Shown: piece by piece, positions 11,600 to 21,127 of the stretch
Layout: each line of letters starts with the position of its first letter
Numbering within the stretch: position 1 is the first letter of the stretch
DNA from: Comamonadaceae bacterium
GTDB taxonomy: Bacteria; Pseudomonadota; Gammaproteobacteria; Burkholderiales; Burkholderiaceae_C
DNA length: 64,000 nt
Direction of reading: 5' to 3'
Assembly: GCA_947447975.1 (NCBI GenBank)
Contig: CANFLU010000007.1
Span: 29,241 to 93,240, forward strand
Translations under genes and position numbers: made by a program
The notes under the pieces: model-generated
Database searches by the model: none
Told to the model about the DNA's origin: nothing
Seen by the model: only the letters and a program-made list of their open reading frames with translations

Positions 11600-14500
11600 T
11601 TAATAGCTTAATAGCATATTTATAGTTCCCGTATTATCAGCGTGATAGTTATCGTTTATACCAAATTGAATTCGAGTCGCACCTGAAGGAATGACCACCG
11701 ATTTTGTAATTTCAGAAATTATAAAAGGACTACCAATTACTACGCCCGAGCTATTTGCAAAAACTCCGATAATTTGTGCTTCATGATCTGGATCAGCGTA
11801 ACCTGGTATGTAGTATGTTGGATTATCAGTAGTATTGATATTTGTCATTACATCACTAATGCAAGGATGGTCAGCAGTCCAAAAACCTCCACTTCCGCCG
11901 GTACATTTTAAATATATGGTGTTTCCGACAGTCAAACTGTAGGTGCTTAGCAAAACTACAACCGGCGCAGAGGCAGAATAGGAAGAGTATGGCTTCGACG
12001 GATTAGCGGAAACAAGCCAAGGACCGCTAGTTGAAGGTATCGACAAACTTACTACATTTGTTCCGCATACCACCGTGACATTGGCTCCGGGGGAGGCCAT
12101 CGTCCCTGATCCATTTGCCACCGTACAGGTCTGGCCACTTGGTAGCGTTCCAACCGTTACGCTGTAGGTACTTCCGCTTGTTAAACGGGTAGTAAATGAC
12201 GTGGTCGTATTGGTAGTTAGAGTCAGGGTATCTGTCAGGTTGTCCTTCAAGATAACGGATTTGCCGGTGCCCAAGCCAGTGACAGTCACGTTCACTGGAT
12301 AGGTATTTACCGTACAGGCCACCGACACACTCGCACCCGACGTCGTCATGAGGCCGGTACCATTGGTAACTGTACAAGTCTGGTCCGTAGGTTGCGTTGT
12401 AACCGCCACGCTGTAAGAACTTGCATTGGTGAGTCGCTTGGTAAACGCAGTGGTGGTATTGCCGCTAAAAGTCAAGGAATCCGTTGGGGTATTGGACAAG
12501 ACAAGCGTTTTACCTGTGCCCAGGCCGGTCACTGTTACATTGACCGGATAGTTATCCGCACAAACCGCCGACACCGTCGCGCCTGATGTTGTCATAGTGC
12601 CGGTACTATTGGTCACGGTACAGGTCTGATTTGTTGGCTGTGTATCGACCGTTACGCTAAATGACATCAAGTTTACGAGGCGCGTGGTAAACGTATAAAT
12701 CGTGTTTGCAGCCGCGGTCAAGGTATCGATCAGATTGTTCTTGAAGATTATGAGCTTTCCGACCCCCAAACCCGTAACTGAGACGTTCAGTGGATAGTTG
12801 TCTGCACACGCCACCGACAATGTGACCGCCGATGAAGCCATCGTTCCAGCACCATTGGTGACCGTACAGGTTTGATTGGTGGGCTGGGTACCAACGGTTA
12901 CGCTGTAGGCACTGCCGGTTGTCAGTCGCGTGGCGAATGCCGTCGACGTATTGGTCGTAAAGGTCAAGGAATCGGTGAGGTTATTCTTCAAGATAACATT
13001 TTTACTGCTACCCAGGCCTGTGACCGCTACAGTGACTGGATAGGTCGTATCCGCACAAGTGACTGTCACAGTGGCCGCCGATGCCGTGATGGTGCCAGAG
13101 CCATTGCTAACGGTACAAGTCTGTCCGCTAGGTTGCGCAGTAACCGTTACGTTGTAGGCACTTGCGTTGAGGAGCCGGTTGGCAAAGGGCGTCGTCGTAT
13201 TGGTGCTAACCACCAAATTATCTATAAGATTATTCGAAAGAGTCAGCGTTTTCCCTGTTCCCAAGCCTGTCACGGTGACGTTGACCGGATAAGTCGTCTC
13301 TGCACAAGTAACCGTTACATTGGCGCCACTCGCAGTCATCAATCCCGTACCATTGGTAATGGTGCAAGTCTGCCCGGTTGATTGAGCGCCTAAGCTTACG
13401 TTGTAGGCGCTTCCGATGGTCAGTCGTGTAGGAAGCGTTGCCGTCGTATTGGCAGAAAACATCACCGAATCAAAGTTGTTGGTGAGGTAAATAGTTCTGC
13501 CCGCGGCCATCCCTGAGACAGTTACGTTGATTGGGTAATTATCCGCACAAGCCACCGTGACCGTAGCTCCCAATGCCGTCATGATGCCCGTACCATTGGT
13601 CACCGTACAGGTCTGGTTCGTCGGTTGCGTGCCAACGCTTACGCTGTAAGGGCTCCCGCTGGTGAGCCGGTTGGCAAACGCTGTCGTCGAATTGAAGTTT
13701 ATTGCCAAAGAATCATTGGGACTACTGATCAAGGTCAGGGTTTTACCCGCGCCTAAGCCAGTCACAGTCGCATTTAAGGCATAGTTGTCGGCGCAAGAAA
13801 CCGCCACAGTAGCGCCCAACGTCGTCATCGTACCGGCACCATTGGTCACCGTGCAGGTCTGGTTAGTGGGTTGCGTGCCTACGGTAACGCTATAGGTAGC
13901 TCCGCTAGTGAGTCGGGTGCCAAATACCGTTGTGGAATTGGTACTAACAGTTAGGGAATCGGTTAGGTTGTCCTTCAAGACAACGGATTTACCTGTCCCC
14001 AGACCGGTTACGGTGACGTTGACTGGATAGGTTGTATCGGCACACGCTACCGCTAACGTGGCGCCCAAAGTCGTCATCGTACCGGCACCATTGGTCACCG
14101 TACAGGTTTGCCCGACTGGCTGCGTGCTTACGGCTACGTTATAGGTGCTTCCGACGGTGATTTGCGTGACAAACGCAGAGGTTGTATTGCCACTCAAGGG
14201 CAACGATTCCAATGGAGTGCCCATCAAATAATTCGTTAAGGTTAAGGATTTTCCAGTGCCTAGGCCCGTGACCGTGAAGCCAAGTGGTCGGGAGTTCGCT
14301 CCCGGACTGGAAACACAACTAACAGAAACATTGGTGACAAATCCGGTGATGGTGCCACTGGCATTCGAGACACTGCAAACCATTCCGGTAGGCTGCGTAC
14401 CTACGGTGACTGCATAACTTCCACCCGTGGCAATTTGCGCGTCAAAGGTAAAGGGGCCCGATGTAGAGGTTACGGTCTGGGGGTTGGAACCGTTATTGAG

Positions 14501-16243
14501 CAAGGTCACCTGGGTCCCGGACGTCAGGCCCGACGCGGATCCGGATACGGTATAGCCCATAGCGCTGCATATGACTTGAATAGTACTTACGCTGGCACCC
14601 ACTGTACCGGAGCTGTTATTCACACTGCAAACCTGGCCTATGGGCTGTGTTCCCACAGTAACCAAGTAGGTGCTTCCTTGGGCTAAAGCAGAAGTGAAGT
14701 TGAATGATCCGTTGGCCGAAACAACAATAGGGTTGGCATTGTTTAACTTCAAGGTCACTTGCTGACCAGAGTTCAGTCCACTGATAGTTCCAGAAGGTAT
14801 GGTAGTAGACGAACTACAAATAACCGACACGTCTGACACGTTCGCAGTGACGCCCGCCCCCGCGCCTTTGCTCACGGTACAAGTTTGAGCACTTGGCTGT
14901 GATCCCACCGTGACGTTGTAACTGCTGTTAGCTGCGACCGAGGTACTGAAGGTAAATGCCCCGTTGCCACTTACGTTGGTTTGGTTTGCGCTGTTGTTTA
15001 ACAAGGTAAGCTGCTGAAGCGATGTGAGCCCGCTCACCGTTCCACCCACGGTAAAGGTCGTGGAACTACAAGTCACGTTGGCGTTACTCACCAGTGCTAC
15101 GACACCGGATCCTGTGCCGTTTGACACGGTACACGTTAGCCCGACCGGTTGGGTGGCGACAGTAACCGCGTACACATCATTTTTGGCCAGGTTTACCGGG
15201 AAAACATAAGCCACGTTTCCACCAACGGCGTTTGCATTCACTGTGACGGTGCTGGAGCCATTTTGCAAAACGACCTGTTTACCGATACTCAGACCGCTCA
15301 CCGTACCGCCCAGGGAAAATGGCGGTGTACTGCTCGAAGTACAAGTCACTTGAATATTCGACACAACACCCGTGATTGTCCCGCTGCCATTAGTGACCGT
15401 GCAGGTCTGTCCCGTCGGTTGCGTTCCCACCGTGACCGCATAGGCAGACCCGCTAGTCAATGTATTGCTAAAGGTGAAGCTGCTATTGGCTGAAACAGTC
15501 AGCGGGTTCGCCCCGTTATTGAGCAAGGAAACACTTTTCCCACTATCAAGCCCAGTTACGGTACCGCCGAGCGTGAGCGGAGGGCTGGTGGAACAAGTTA
15601 TTTGAATATTCGATACAGAAGCAGAGATCGTCCCCGTGCCATTGTTTACCATGCAAGTCTGCCCTGTCGGCTGCGTCCCAACGGTCACCGAATAGGCTGA
15701 ACCGCTAGATAAAGTACCACTAAAAGTAAAGTTGCTGTTAGCGTTTAACGTTAGCGAGTTAGCCCCATTATTGAGCAATGAAACACTCTGCCCGGTAGCT
15801 AGACCGCTGACACTTCCGCCCAAGGTCCATGAACCAGTCGAGCCACTTGGGGAGCAACTTACCGGAACAATAACATCTTTGGACGATGTAGCACCTGCGG
15901 GCACCGAACAAAAATACCCCGTAGGTTGTTTGGTTACCGTGACCGAATATGGTGTGCTTTGAATTAATTCCGTAGCGAACGAATAGGTAATGTACTGACC
16001 TGTGCCGGATATGGCTTGTGTGTCACAGTTAGAGTTGTTCAATGTCACACTTGCACCAAGGGGCAGCCCCGCCACATTGACAGTCACCGAATAGCCCGTT
16101 CCGCTGCCACGCCCTCCTGAATCATTACACGTTTGACTAGGAGTGATAGGGCCGCCACCGCCGCCACCACCACATCCCATGAGGGCCGCAGTCACAATAG
16201 ATAACAATAATACAATATATTTCATTATTTTATTTATTTTCAA
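11600..16243 (-). CDS. Giant repeat lipoprotein: lipobox plus Gly tract, about 16 beta repeats, PA-IL/LecA-like C-terminal domain
   Basis: 1547 aa; LSIVTAALMGC|GGGGGGG lipobox; repeats of type YPVNVTVTGLGTGKSVVLKDNLTDSLTVSTN...YSVTVGTQPTNQTCTVTNGAGTM..LGATVAVSCAD; C-terminus ...ATRIQFGINDNYHADNTGTINMLLSY. Confidence 0.9.
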   Translation of the reverse strand: MKINKIMKYIVLLLSIVTAALMGCGGGGGGGPITPSQTCNDSGGRGSGTGYSVTVNVAGLPLGASVTLNNSNCDTQAISGTGQYITYSFATELIQSTPYSVTVTKQPTGYFCSVPAGATSSKDVIVPVSCSPSGSTGSWTLGGSVSGLATGQSVSLLNNGANSLTLNANSNFTFSGTLSSGSAYSVTVGTQPTGQTCMVNNGTGTISASVSNIQITCSTSPPLTLGGTVTGLDSGKSVSLLNNGANPLTVSANSSFTFSNTLTSGSAYAVTVGTQPTGQTCTVTNGSGTITGVVSNIQVTCTSSSTPPFSLGGTVSGLSIGKQVVLQNGSSTVTVNANAVGGNVAYVFPVNLAKNDVYAVTVATQPVGLTCTVSNGTGSGVVALVSNANVTCSSTTFTVGGTVSGLTSLQQLTLLNNSANQTNVSGNGAFTFSTSVAANSSYNVTVGSQPSAQTCTVSKGAGAGVTANVSDVSVICSSSTTIPSGTISGLNSGQQVTLKLNNANPIVVSANGSFNFTSALAQGSTYLVTVGTQPIGQVCSVNNSSGTVGASVSTIQVICSAMGYTVSGSASGLTSGTQVTLLNNGSNPQTVTSTSGPFTFDAQIATGGSYAVTVGTQPTGMVCSVSNASGTITGFVTNVSVSCVSSPGANSRPLGFTVTGLGTGKSLTLTNYLMGTPLESLPLSGNTTSAFVTQITVGSTYNVAVSTQPVGQTCTVTNGAGTMTTLGATLAVACADTTYPVNVTVTGLGTGKSVVLKDNLTDSLTVSTNSTTVFGTRLTSGATYSVTVGTQPTNQTCTVTNGAGTMTTLGATVAVSCADNYALNATVTGLGAGKTLTLISSPNDSLAINFNSTTAFANRLTSGSPYSVSVGTQPTNQTCTVTNGTGIMTALGATVTVACADNYPINVTVSGMAAGRTIYLTNNFDSVMFSANTTATLPTRLTIGSAYNVSLGAQSTGQTCTITNGTGLMTASGANVTVTCAETTYPVNVTVTGLGTGKTLTLSNNLIDNLVVSTNTTTPFANRLLNASAYNVTVTAQPSGQTCTVSNGSGTITASAATVTVTCADTTYPVTVAVTGLGSSKNVILKNNLTDSLTFTTNTSTAFATRLTTGSAYSVTVGTQPTNQTCTVTNGAGTMASSAVTLSVACADNYPLNVSVTGLGVGKLIIFKNNLIDTLTAAANTIYTFTTRLVNLMSFSVTVDTQPTNQTCTVTNSTGTMTTSGATVSAVCADNYPVNVTVTGLGTGKTLVLSNTPTDSLTFSGNTTTAFTKRLTNASSYSVAVTTQPTDQTCTVTNGTGLMTTSGASVSVACTVNTYPVNVTVTGLGTGKSVILKDNLTDTLTLTTNTTTSFTTRLTSGSTYSVTVGTLPSGQTCTVANGSGTMASPGANVTVVCGTNVVSLSIPSTSGPWLVSANPSKPYSSYSASAPVVVLLSTYSLTVGNTIYLKCTGGSGGFWTADHPCISDVMTNINTTDNPTYYIPGYADPDHEAQIIGVFANSSGVVIGSPFIISEITKSVVIPSGATRIQFGINDNYHADNTGTINMLLSY
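12056..16093 (-). repeat. Tandem coding repeats, about 16 units of roughly 80-90 aa (about 250 bp), two sequence subfamilies
   Basis: Counted by eye on the translation; each unit has a V(T/S)GL.(S/T)GK..L motif, a (Y/F).V.V.(T)QP..QTC motif and a terminal V.C. Confidence 0.9.
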
Positions 16244-16575
16244 AGATAATATATAAATCTATTTGAAGAATTAAGTAGGTGAATTAATTTCAACGCTTGT
16301 GAACTGGGTCGTCTGGCGTTCAGTATATCAATCAAGAGCGATTTTGAAGTATTTATTCTGCAGACTTCAATACTCAAGGACAAAATATTAATCAGGAAGA
16401 AACAATGTCAGAAGAAATCAGGCTATTCCGACTCGACTCCGAACATGGTGTTGGGCTAGCTACGCCGCAGACTGGAAAACAAATGAGGCTCAGCTTGATG
16501 GGCAGTTCTTGAACCTCTCGTAGTTGGGCGACCTCTAAACGCACTAAGTATTTCTATAAGCTTGGCAACAGGACA

Positions 16576-18309
16576 TCATTTATACGTTGCGACCATTACT
16601 ACCCGGCCCAACATTACTTGATAAAGTTCTTCCGTACTTAATTCAGGTCCGACTGAGTCAGCCGTGGTAATCTGAACATTGGCTACAGAGGGAAGGCGAT
16701 CCACATGGATTGCAAAGTTCACATCCTCTGGAATAAAACCTTCTTCAATTTGGATTTTCTTGTTGTCTAGCTTACCAACGGTTATTCCGACGACATTGCC
16801 GAATAAATCAAATACGGGTCCGCCAGAATTTCCTTTATTTACTTTTGCCGTAAGTTGGAATGTTCCCAGGTCGTCTTTTAGGCCCGTGCGTTTTGAAACC
16901 ATTCCGTTGGTTAAGGACGGAGATCCTTCCCCAAGCATGTACCAAAGCGGGTATCCCATCACCACCACATTGCGCCCTACGCGCGGCTTGGCATAGGCGG
17001 CAATAGGGATGGCACGATCAGCAGGCAGCGGCCGATCCAGTTCTAATATGGCGATGTCATCGGAGGGCGAAATAAATAATACACGTGCCTTGATGACTTC
17101 ACCCAGTCCGGTGCGAATGGCAAACTCTTTACCGTCCTCGATAACATGTTTATTGGTAACTACTTTTTTACCGGAATCGATAATAAATCCACTTCCGCCC
17201 GTTATGCTGGCATTAGCCGGAAATGGAAAACGCTCTACCGGTGGTGCAAATTCATTATCAACAGGACTCATTACCTTGGGTTTGGTTTCTTTGCGTGAAA
17301 TCTTGGCCGGTCGCAAGGCCTCTGCGTTTGCTGCCGCTTCCTCTTTAGCCTGTTGAACCGGCTTCACAGCCTCTGGGCTAGGCTTTGGGTTCTCAGGAGT
17401 TGGCTTTGTGGTGTCAGGCGTTGGCTTTGGTAGCTCTGGGCTCGGCCTTGGAGCCTCTGCAACCATCTCTGGTTTCGAGGGCAGTGGCACGGGCTGGACT
17501 TCAATCGATGGCTGCACCGGAAGGCCCATTGGTTTTGGAGCCTGCTGCAAGGGCGCAAAAGAAGCAACATTCAGCCAAGCGAGTAGCGTATCGCGCTTAA
17601 AGTCATTTCCCTGTTTGTCATACAACTCAGCGGCAAGGGCTTTCAGTCTACTCGCTTCAGTCTTGTTTCCTGTTTGATAATGCATATCGGCCAAATAGTC
17701 CTGCACATCAGGGGAATTGGGATACTTCGCTAAGAAACTATCCACCTTTTTCCTAGCCGCTTCTATTTCGCCTGACAGCGCAAGGAATTTAGCGTTTGCA
17801 ACCAGCGCCTCCTCAGATGCAGGACGCGTTTTCAAAATTTCATTCAATCGCTCCCCACTCAGGCCTGGACTGCCGTTGCGAAGTCCAATGAGTGCGGAAA
17901 TGAAATCAGGTTCGACCGCCTCGGTGTTGACCTTCTTGGCTTTTTGAACATAACGTTCAGCCAATTTAAATTTACCAAGCTTCAGATTGGAATTGGCGAT
18001 ACCTATCATCGCCTCATAATTATCGATTGTCTGCGAATCAACTAATTCAAAAAAATCCAAGGCTTTAGCCGGTTTTTCCAACGCAAGATATATTTTGCCA
18101 GTCAACAGGTTGACACTATGCTCTTCGTCTGGGGTTTGCGGATCAAACTCCTTCAATATCGCCACTGCTTGTTTGAAATGACCCGCCGCAACCAGTACGC
18201 TGGCATTTCGCAGGGCAATCGCACCCTCTGCCGCGTGAACATGCAAGAACAGTCCGATTGATAAATTCAAAAGGACTTGTTGAATGACGAACCATGTTTT
18301 TGCGTTCAT
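16576..18309 (-). CDS. Exported TPR-containing trypsin-like (S1C/HtrA-like) serine protease
   Basis: Signal peptide (..LFLHVHAAEG), TPR-like N-terminal half, Pro/Lys/Glu linker, protease with NKHVIEDGK (His), DDIAILEL (Asp), GNSGGPVFD (Ser). Confidence 0.92.
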   Translation of the reverse strand: MNAKTWFVIQQVLLNLSIGLFLHVHAAEGAIALRNASVLVAAGHFKQAVAILKEFDPQTPDEEHSVNLLTGKIYLALEKPAKALDFFELVDSQTIDNYEAMIGIANSNLKLGKFKLAERYVQKAKKVNTEAVEPDFISALIGLRNGSPGLSGERLNEILKTRPASEEALVANAKFLALSGEIEAARKKVDSFLAKYPNSPDVQDYLADMHYQTGNKTEASRLKALAAELYDKQGNDFKRDTLLAWLNVASFAPLQQAPKPMGLPVQPSIEVQPVPLPSKPEMVAEAPRPSPELPKPTPDTTKPTPENPKPSPEAVKPVQQAKEEAAANAEALRPAKISRKETKPKVMSPVDNEFAPPVERFPFPANASITGGSGFIIDSGKKVVTNKHVIEDGKEFAIRTGLGEVIKARVLFISPSDDIAILELDRPLPADRAIPIAAYAKPRVGRNVVVMGYPLWYMLGEGSPSLTNGMVSKRTGLKDDLGTFQLTAKVNKGNSGGPVFDLFGNVVGITVGKLDNKKIQIEEGFIPEDVNFAIHVDRLPSVANVQITTADSVGPELSTEELYQVMLGRVVMVATYK

Positions 18310-18761
18310 TCGACCTTAATAATTAGTTCTTTCTCCGCAATTCGCCCTTGGTTATCACTGATTCGAAGAACGATCTTGTGTTTTCCAGCGGGCACCTCTA
18401 AATTGCTGAGTTTTAAGCCATTCAAGGTTTTAGCAGCCTCTTTCAGCAAGCGATCGGTGATATCTAACTTAAAGGCACCGTACAGCGCTTTGAAACTATT
18501 GAAGTTCAGCTGTGAGTCTTTTTGCGCCTTCATAACCACTTCAATATTGAAAGGGTTCTTGACCGGAATATCCAAGGTTTCGGGGGATGAGACCGTTATA
18601 AGCGGTGCCAGTGGATTCGCTGGCGTGGAATCCACAGGCGCCATGGCTACCGCATTTTGTGATGCTAAAGCCTCCTCTACAGTAACAATTGGCGTCGCGG
18701 ATACCACTGGGCCAACAATTACTGCAGTGGATACCAGTAAAGTTTTTATTAAATAGCGCAT
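18306..18761 (-). CDS. Small secreted protein, unknown, Ig/cadherin-like C-terminal half
   Basis: MRYLIKTLLVSTAVIVGPVVSATP signal; ...LEVPAGKHKIVLRISDNQGRIAEKELIIKVE; 4-nt overlap with the downstream protease gene. Confidence 0.8.
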   Translation of the reverse strand: MRYLIKTLLVSTAVIVGPVVSATPIVTVEEALASQNAVAMAPVDSTPANPLAPLITVSSPETLDIPVKNPFNIEVVMKAQKDSQLNFNSFKALYGAFKLDITDRLLKEAAKTLNGLKLSNLEVPAGKHKIVLRISDNQGRIAEKELIIKVE

Positions 18762-18776
18762 AATTGGCTGATAAAT

Positions 18777-19388
18777 TTATTTCTTTTTGGCAACTTCAAT
18801 CTCATGCTCTAGGTCTTGAAAAGCTTTAGACGCTTTAACCTTGGCGTCCAAAACAGCACTCTTCCTAACCTGGTCAGCAATCACTTTGTTACTTTCTCCT
18901 ACGGGGTAACGCAGCAGGACGAAGGCCCGGTACTTGGTGCCCTCTTGTACCAATTCAGACTTTTCACGGACATAACCTGCCACATTGATGTCGGTTGCTA
19001 CGCTCTTGGTAACGCGCTCAATTTCCTTAATCACTTGTGTGTCACTACCGACGCCCGTCTGCGATGCAAAATCAGTCATTTTGGAAGACACGCGATCGCC
19101 GAGCTGTCCGGCTAAAGTCCGCTTTGCAGATAGCACGCTGGCATCCATGGCCATTTGCATATCGGAGGACAATTCGGTAGCGGTAACGTAAATCGCGTTT
19201 ACGTCCAACGGGGGCTGGGTGTACCAAACAGGCGCCTTTGAGATAGTTTGCGCAACCGCCTTGACAGCTTCTTTCTGCTGCTCCTCTTCTTTTTTCTGAA
19301 CAAACTCGGCTGTGCCGGGTTTGGCTGCGCAAGCGACTAAACCCGCTGCAACTAAAGCGAGCATTGAGATACGATGAACTGCTACCAT
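18777..19388 (-). CDS. LPP20-like lipoprotein
   Basis: MVAVHRISMLALVAAGLVACAAKP lipobox; APVWYTQPPLDVNAIYVTATELSSDMQMAMDASVLSAKRTLAGQLGDRVSS... Confidence 0.82.
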   Translation of the reverse strand: MVAVHRISMLALVAAGLVACAAKPGTAEFVQKKEEEQQKEAVKAVAQTISKAPVWYTQPPLDVNAIYVTATELSSDMQMAMDASVLSAKRTLAGQLGDRVSSKMTDFASQTGVGSDTQVIKEIERVTKSVATDINVAGYVREKSELVQEGTKYRAFVLLRYPVGESNKVIADQVRKSAVLDAKVKASKAFQDLEHEIEVAKKK

Positions 19389-19492
19389 TTTTAACTCCTT
19401 GTTGAAAACCACAAAATAAAAAAATAATTATTACTGAGATTCAATAATAAAAAAACTACCATCCCACATGAAAGATATTTGGCCGATGAATT

Positions 19493-20308
19493 TCATCTTG
19501 CCAACTGATATCCCCGCCTTAACACCCTGCGCTCATCCAGGGGTATCTCTCTGAGCTTGGCTTTGAAATCATCCAAATCGTAGGCGCTTAGCCATTTGAG
19601 AGGCTTTTTTGTTGCAATAACAATGAGCCATTCGTCATACAAGCGCTTCTCGTCCTTATACAGGTCGGACCACGACGCAACTAAAGCGTACTCCGTGCTA
19701 AGTCGCCCCTCGGAATTTTTGACCAGTAAGCCCAAATCCGAACCATTGCCACTTCCTGGCTTAGCAATGCGGTGCACCTTGTTATTTTCATTCGGCAGCC
19801 AATTGAAAATTGCTAAGTAGGCGGGCTCCGTACTTTCAAGTGTTAATGCAAGATCATCACCCACACGGTATACATTCTGCTTTATTCTTAGCTTCACATC
19901 GAAATTTGGGTCGGGTCGCTTTGAAGGAATAATGACGTCAGCGTCCAGGCTAACTAAACAGGCTGTGGCGTCTCCACGCGGCTCGATTCTTTTCTTGAGA
20001 TTCAAAACCGAGCGGATGTCCCCTTCCACCAGTGACCATGCCACCCGATTGAACTCACACCGGCTGTCCGATTGCTTGCCGGTCGTTGCGTTACAGAACT
20101 GCTGCTCTTCACTTGAAACCGCTTCACCAAAAATTGAAGCTAGGGCTGCAACTTTCGCTTTATCTTCCGCCAATTTACAGGCAGCGCTTTGGGAAGTCTC
20201 CGGTCCGTATAGATACTCACCGTCAGCGCGCACGATTTCAGCTTGCGTGTTGCCTAGGCAACACGCAAATAATCCATAGAAGAACCAGCTTTTGCAAATA
20301 CTTATCAT
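19493..20308 (-). CDS. Exported DUF4384 domain-containing protein
   Basis: Signal (..FACCLGNTQAE); VGDDLALTLESTEPAYLAIFNWLPNENNKVHRIAKPGSG... is DUF4384-like. Confidence 0.75.
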   Translation of the reverse strand: MISICKSWFFYGLFACCLGNTQAEIVRADGEYLYGPETSQSAACKLAEDKAKVAALASIFGEAVSSEEQQFCNATTGKQSDSRCEFNRVAWSLVEGDIRSVLNLKKRIEPRGDATACLVSLDADVIIPSKRPDPNFDVKLRIKQNVYRVGDDLALTLESTEPAYLAIFNWLPNENNKVHRIAKPGSGNGSDLGLLVKNSEGRLSTEYALVASWSDLYKDEKRLYDEWLIVIATKKPLKWLSAYDLDDFKAKLREIPLDERRVLRRGYQLAR

Positions 20309-20403
20309 GCAGCATTTCCGAATTTCATGATTGAAATGCCCTTTGGCGCGATGCTCACATCGTTCAACCTATTTAACCGAATTACATAATGCGCAATCAT
20401 GCG

Positions 20404-21126
20404 CTAAAGATCCCGCGCCAAGCGAAATCCCACGATGATTCGACTGTCGTCTCGGTTGTCGCCGAACTTGACCGATGTGCGACCCCGTGCAGAAATTCGA
20501 GCTGCACTTCCGTTGCGCAAAGTTCTGTAGTTATCGGTACAGTTCGTTGTCCATGGGCTGCCATCCGCTGGCGCACCCGAGTAATCCTCATGCCAACAAT
20601 CCAAGGTCCAGCTCCAGATTTTGCTCCACGTAGTTCCCTGGGCGGTCACCTGCGCATAATGTAATTCTGTTTCGCTCGGTAGGCGGTACTTCTGACCAGT
20701 TTTTTTATTTAATTTATTAATATATTTTTCGACATCACTCAAAGAGAGATCTTCCACCGGCTTGGTCTTACCCTTATCTATACTTGGGTTGTAACTCATT
20801 AACTCGTACCACTCGTCTTGAGTGACCTCTGATTTACCAATCGCGAAGGGTTTTAAACTCACTTCGCGAAAAATTCGCCCCTGCTCGGACAATGACTCTA
20901 AACGGGCACTTCCACCCGATACCTTCACCAAGGGGGGACATTCGGCACAGTCTAGGCTGAGGGGCGATACATTGACCGGCGCCGGCACCGGCGTGGGCTC
21001 CGCTTTAGTTTCTACCGCATCGAGATTCTTGCCACCCAGATCGGGTATAAACCCATTTTGAATAGTCAACGCGGATACCGCAGTTGACAGACAAGGCAGT
21101 GCTAATAAAAGAAATAACTTTCTCAT
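20404..21126 (-). CDS. Exported FGE-sulfatase/SUMF1-fold protein (C-type-lectin-like fold)
   Basis: MRKLFLLLALPCLSTAVSA signal; KPFAIGKSEVTQDEWYELMSYNPS...PVEDLSLSDVEKYINKLNKKTGQKYRLPSETELHYAQVT...DDSRIIVGFRLAR; ATG begins 1 nt after the caspase stop. Confidence 0.87.
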   Translation of the reverse strand: MRKLFLLLALPCLSTAVSALTIQNGFIPDLGGKNLDAVETKAEPTPVPAPVNVSPLSLDCAECPPLVKVSGGSARLESLSEQGRIFREVSLKPFAIGKSEVTQDEWYELMSYNPSIDKGKTKPVEDLSLSDVEKYINKLNKKTGQKYRLPSETELHYAQVTAQGTTWSKIWSWTLDCWHEDYSGAPADGSPWTTNCTDNYRTLRNGSAARISARGRTSVKFGDNRDDSRIIVGFRLARDL

Positions 21127-21127
21127 T

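Noticed and set aside
12872-13381. Plus-strand ORFs within the repeat lipoprotein (also 14435-14686, 15149-15493)
   Set aside because: Arise from the periodic antisense of the coding repeats; no start context or recognisable fold.
12056-16093. CRISPR-like or non-coding tandem repeat array
   Set aside because: Periodicity of about 250 bp is in frame with one continuous 1547-codon ORF; it is a protein repeat array.
16405-16512. Short plus-strand ORF MSEEIRLFRLDSEHGVGLATPQTGKQMRLSLMGSS
   Set aside because: About 35 codons, no homology recognised, no supporting context; could be a decayed remnant but not callable.
20404-20540. Diversity-generating retroelement variable region at the C-terminus of the FGE-fold gene
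   Set aside because: The GFRLAR-type CLec ending invites the idea, but no reverse transcriptase, template repeat or AAC-rich variable stretch is in the window.
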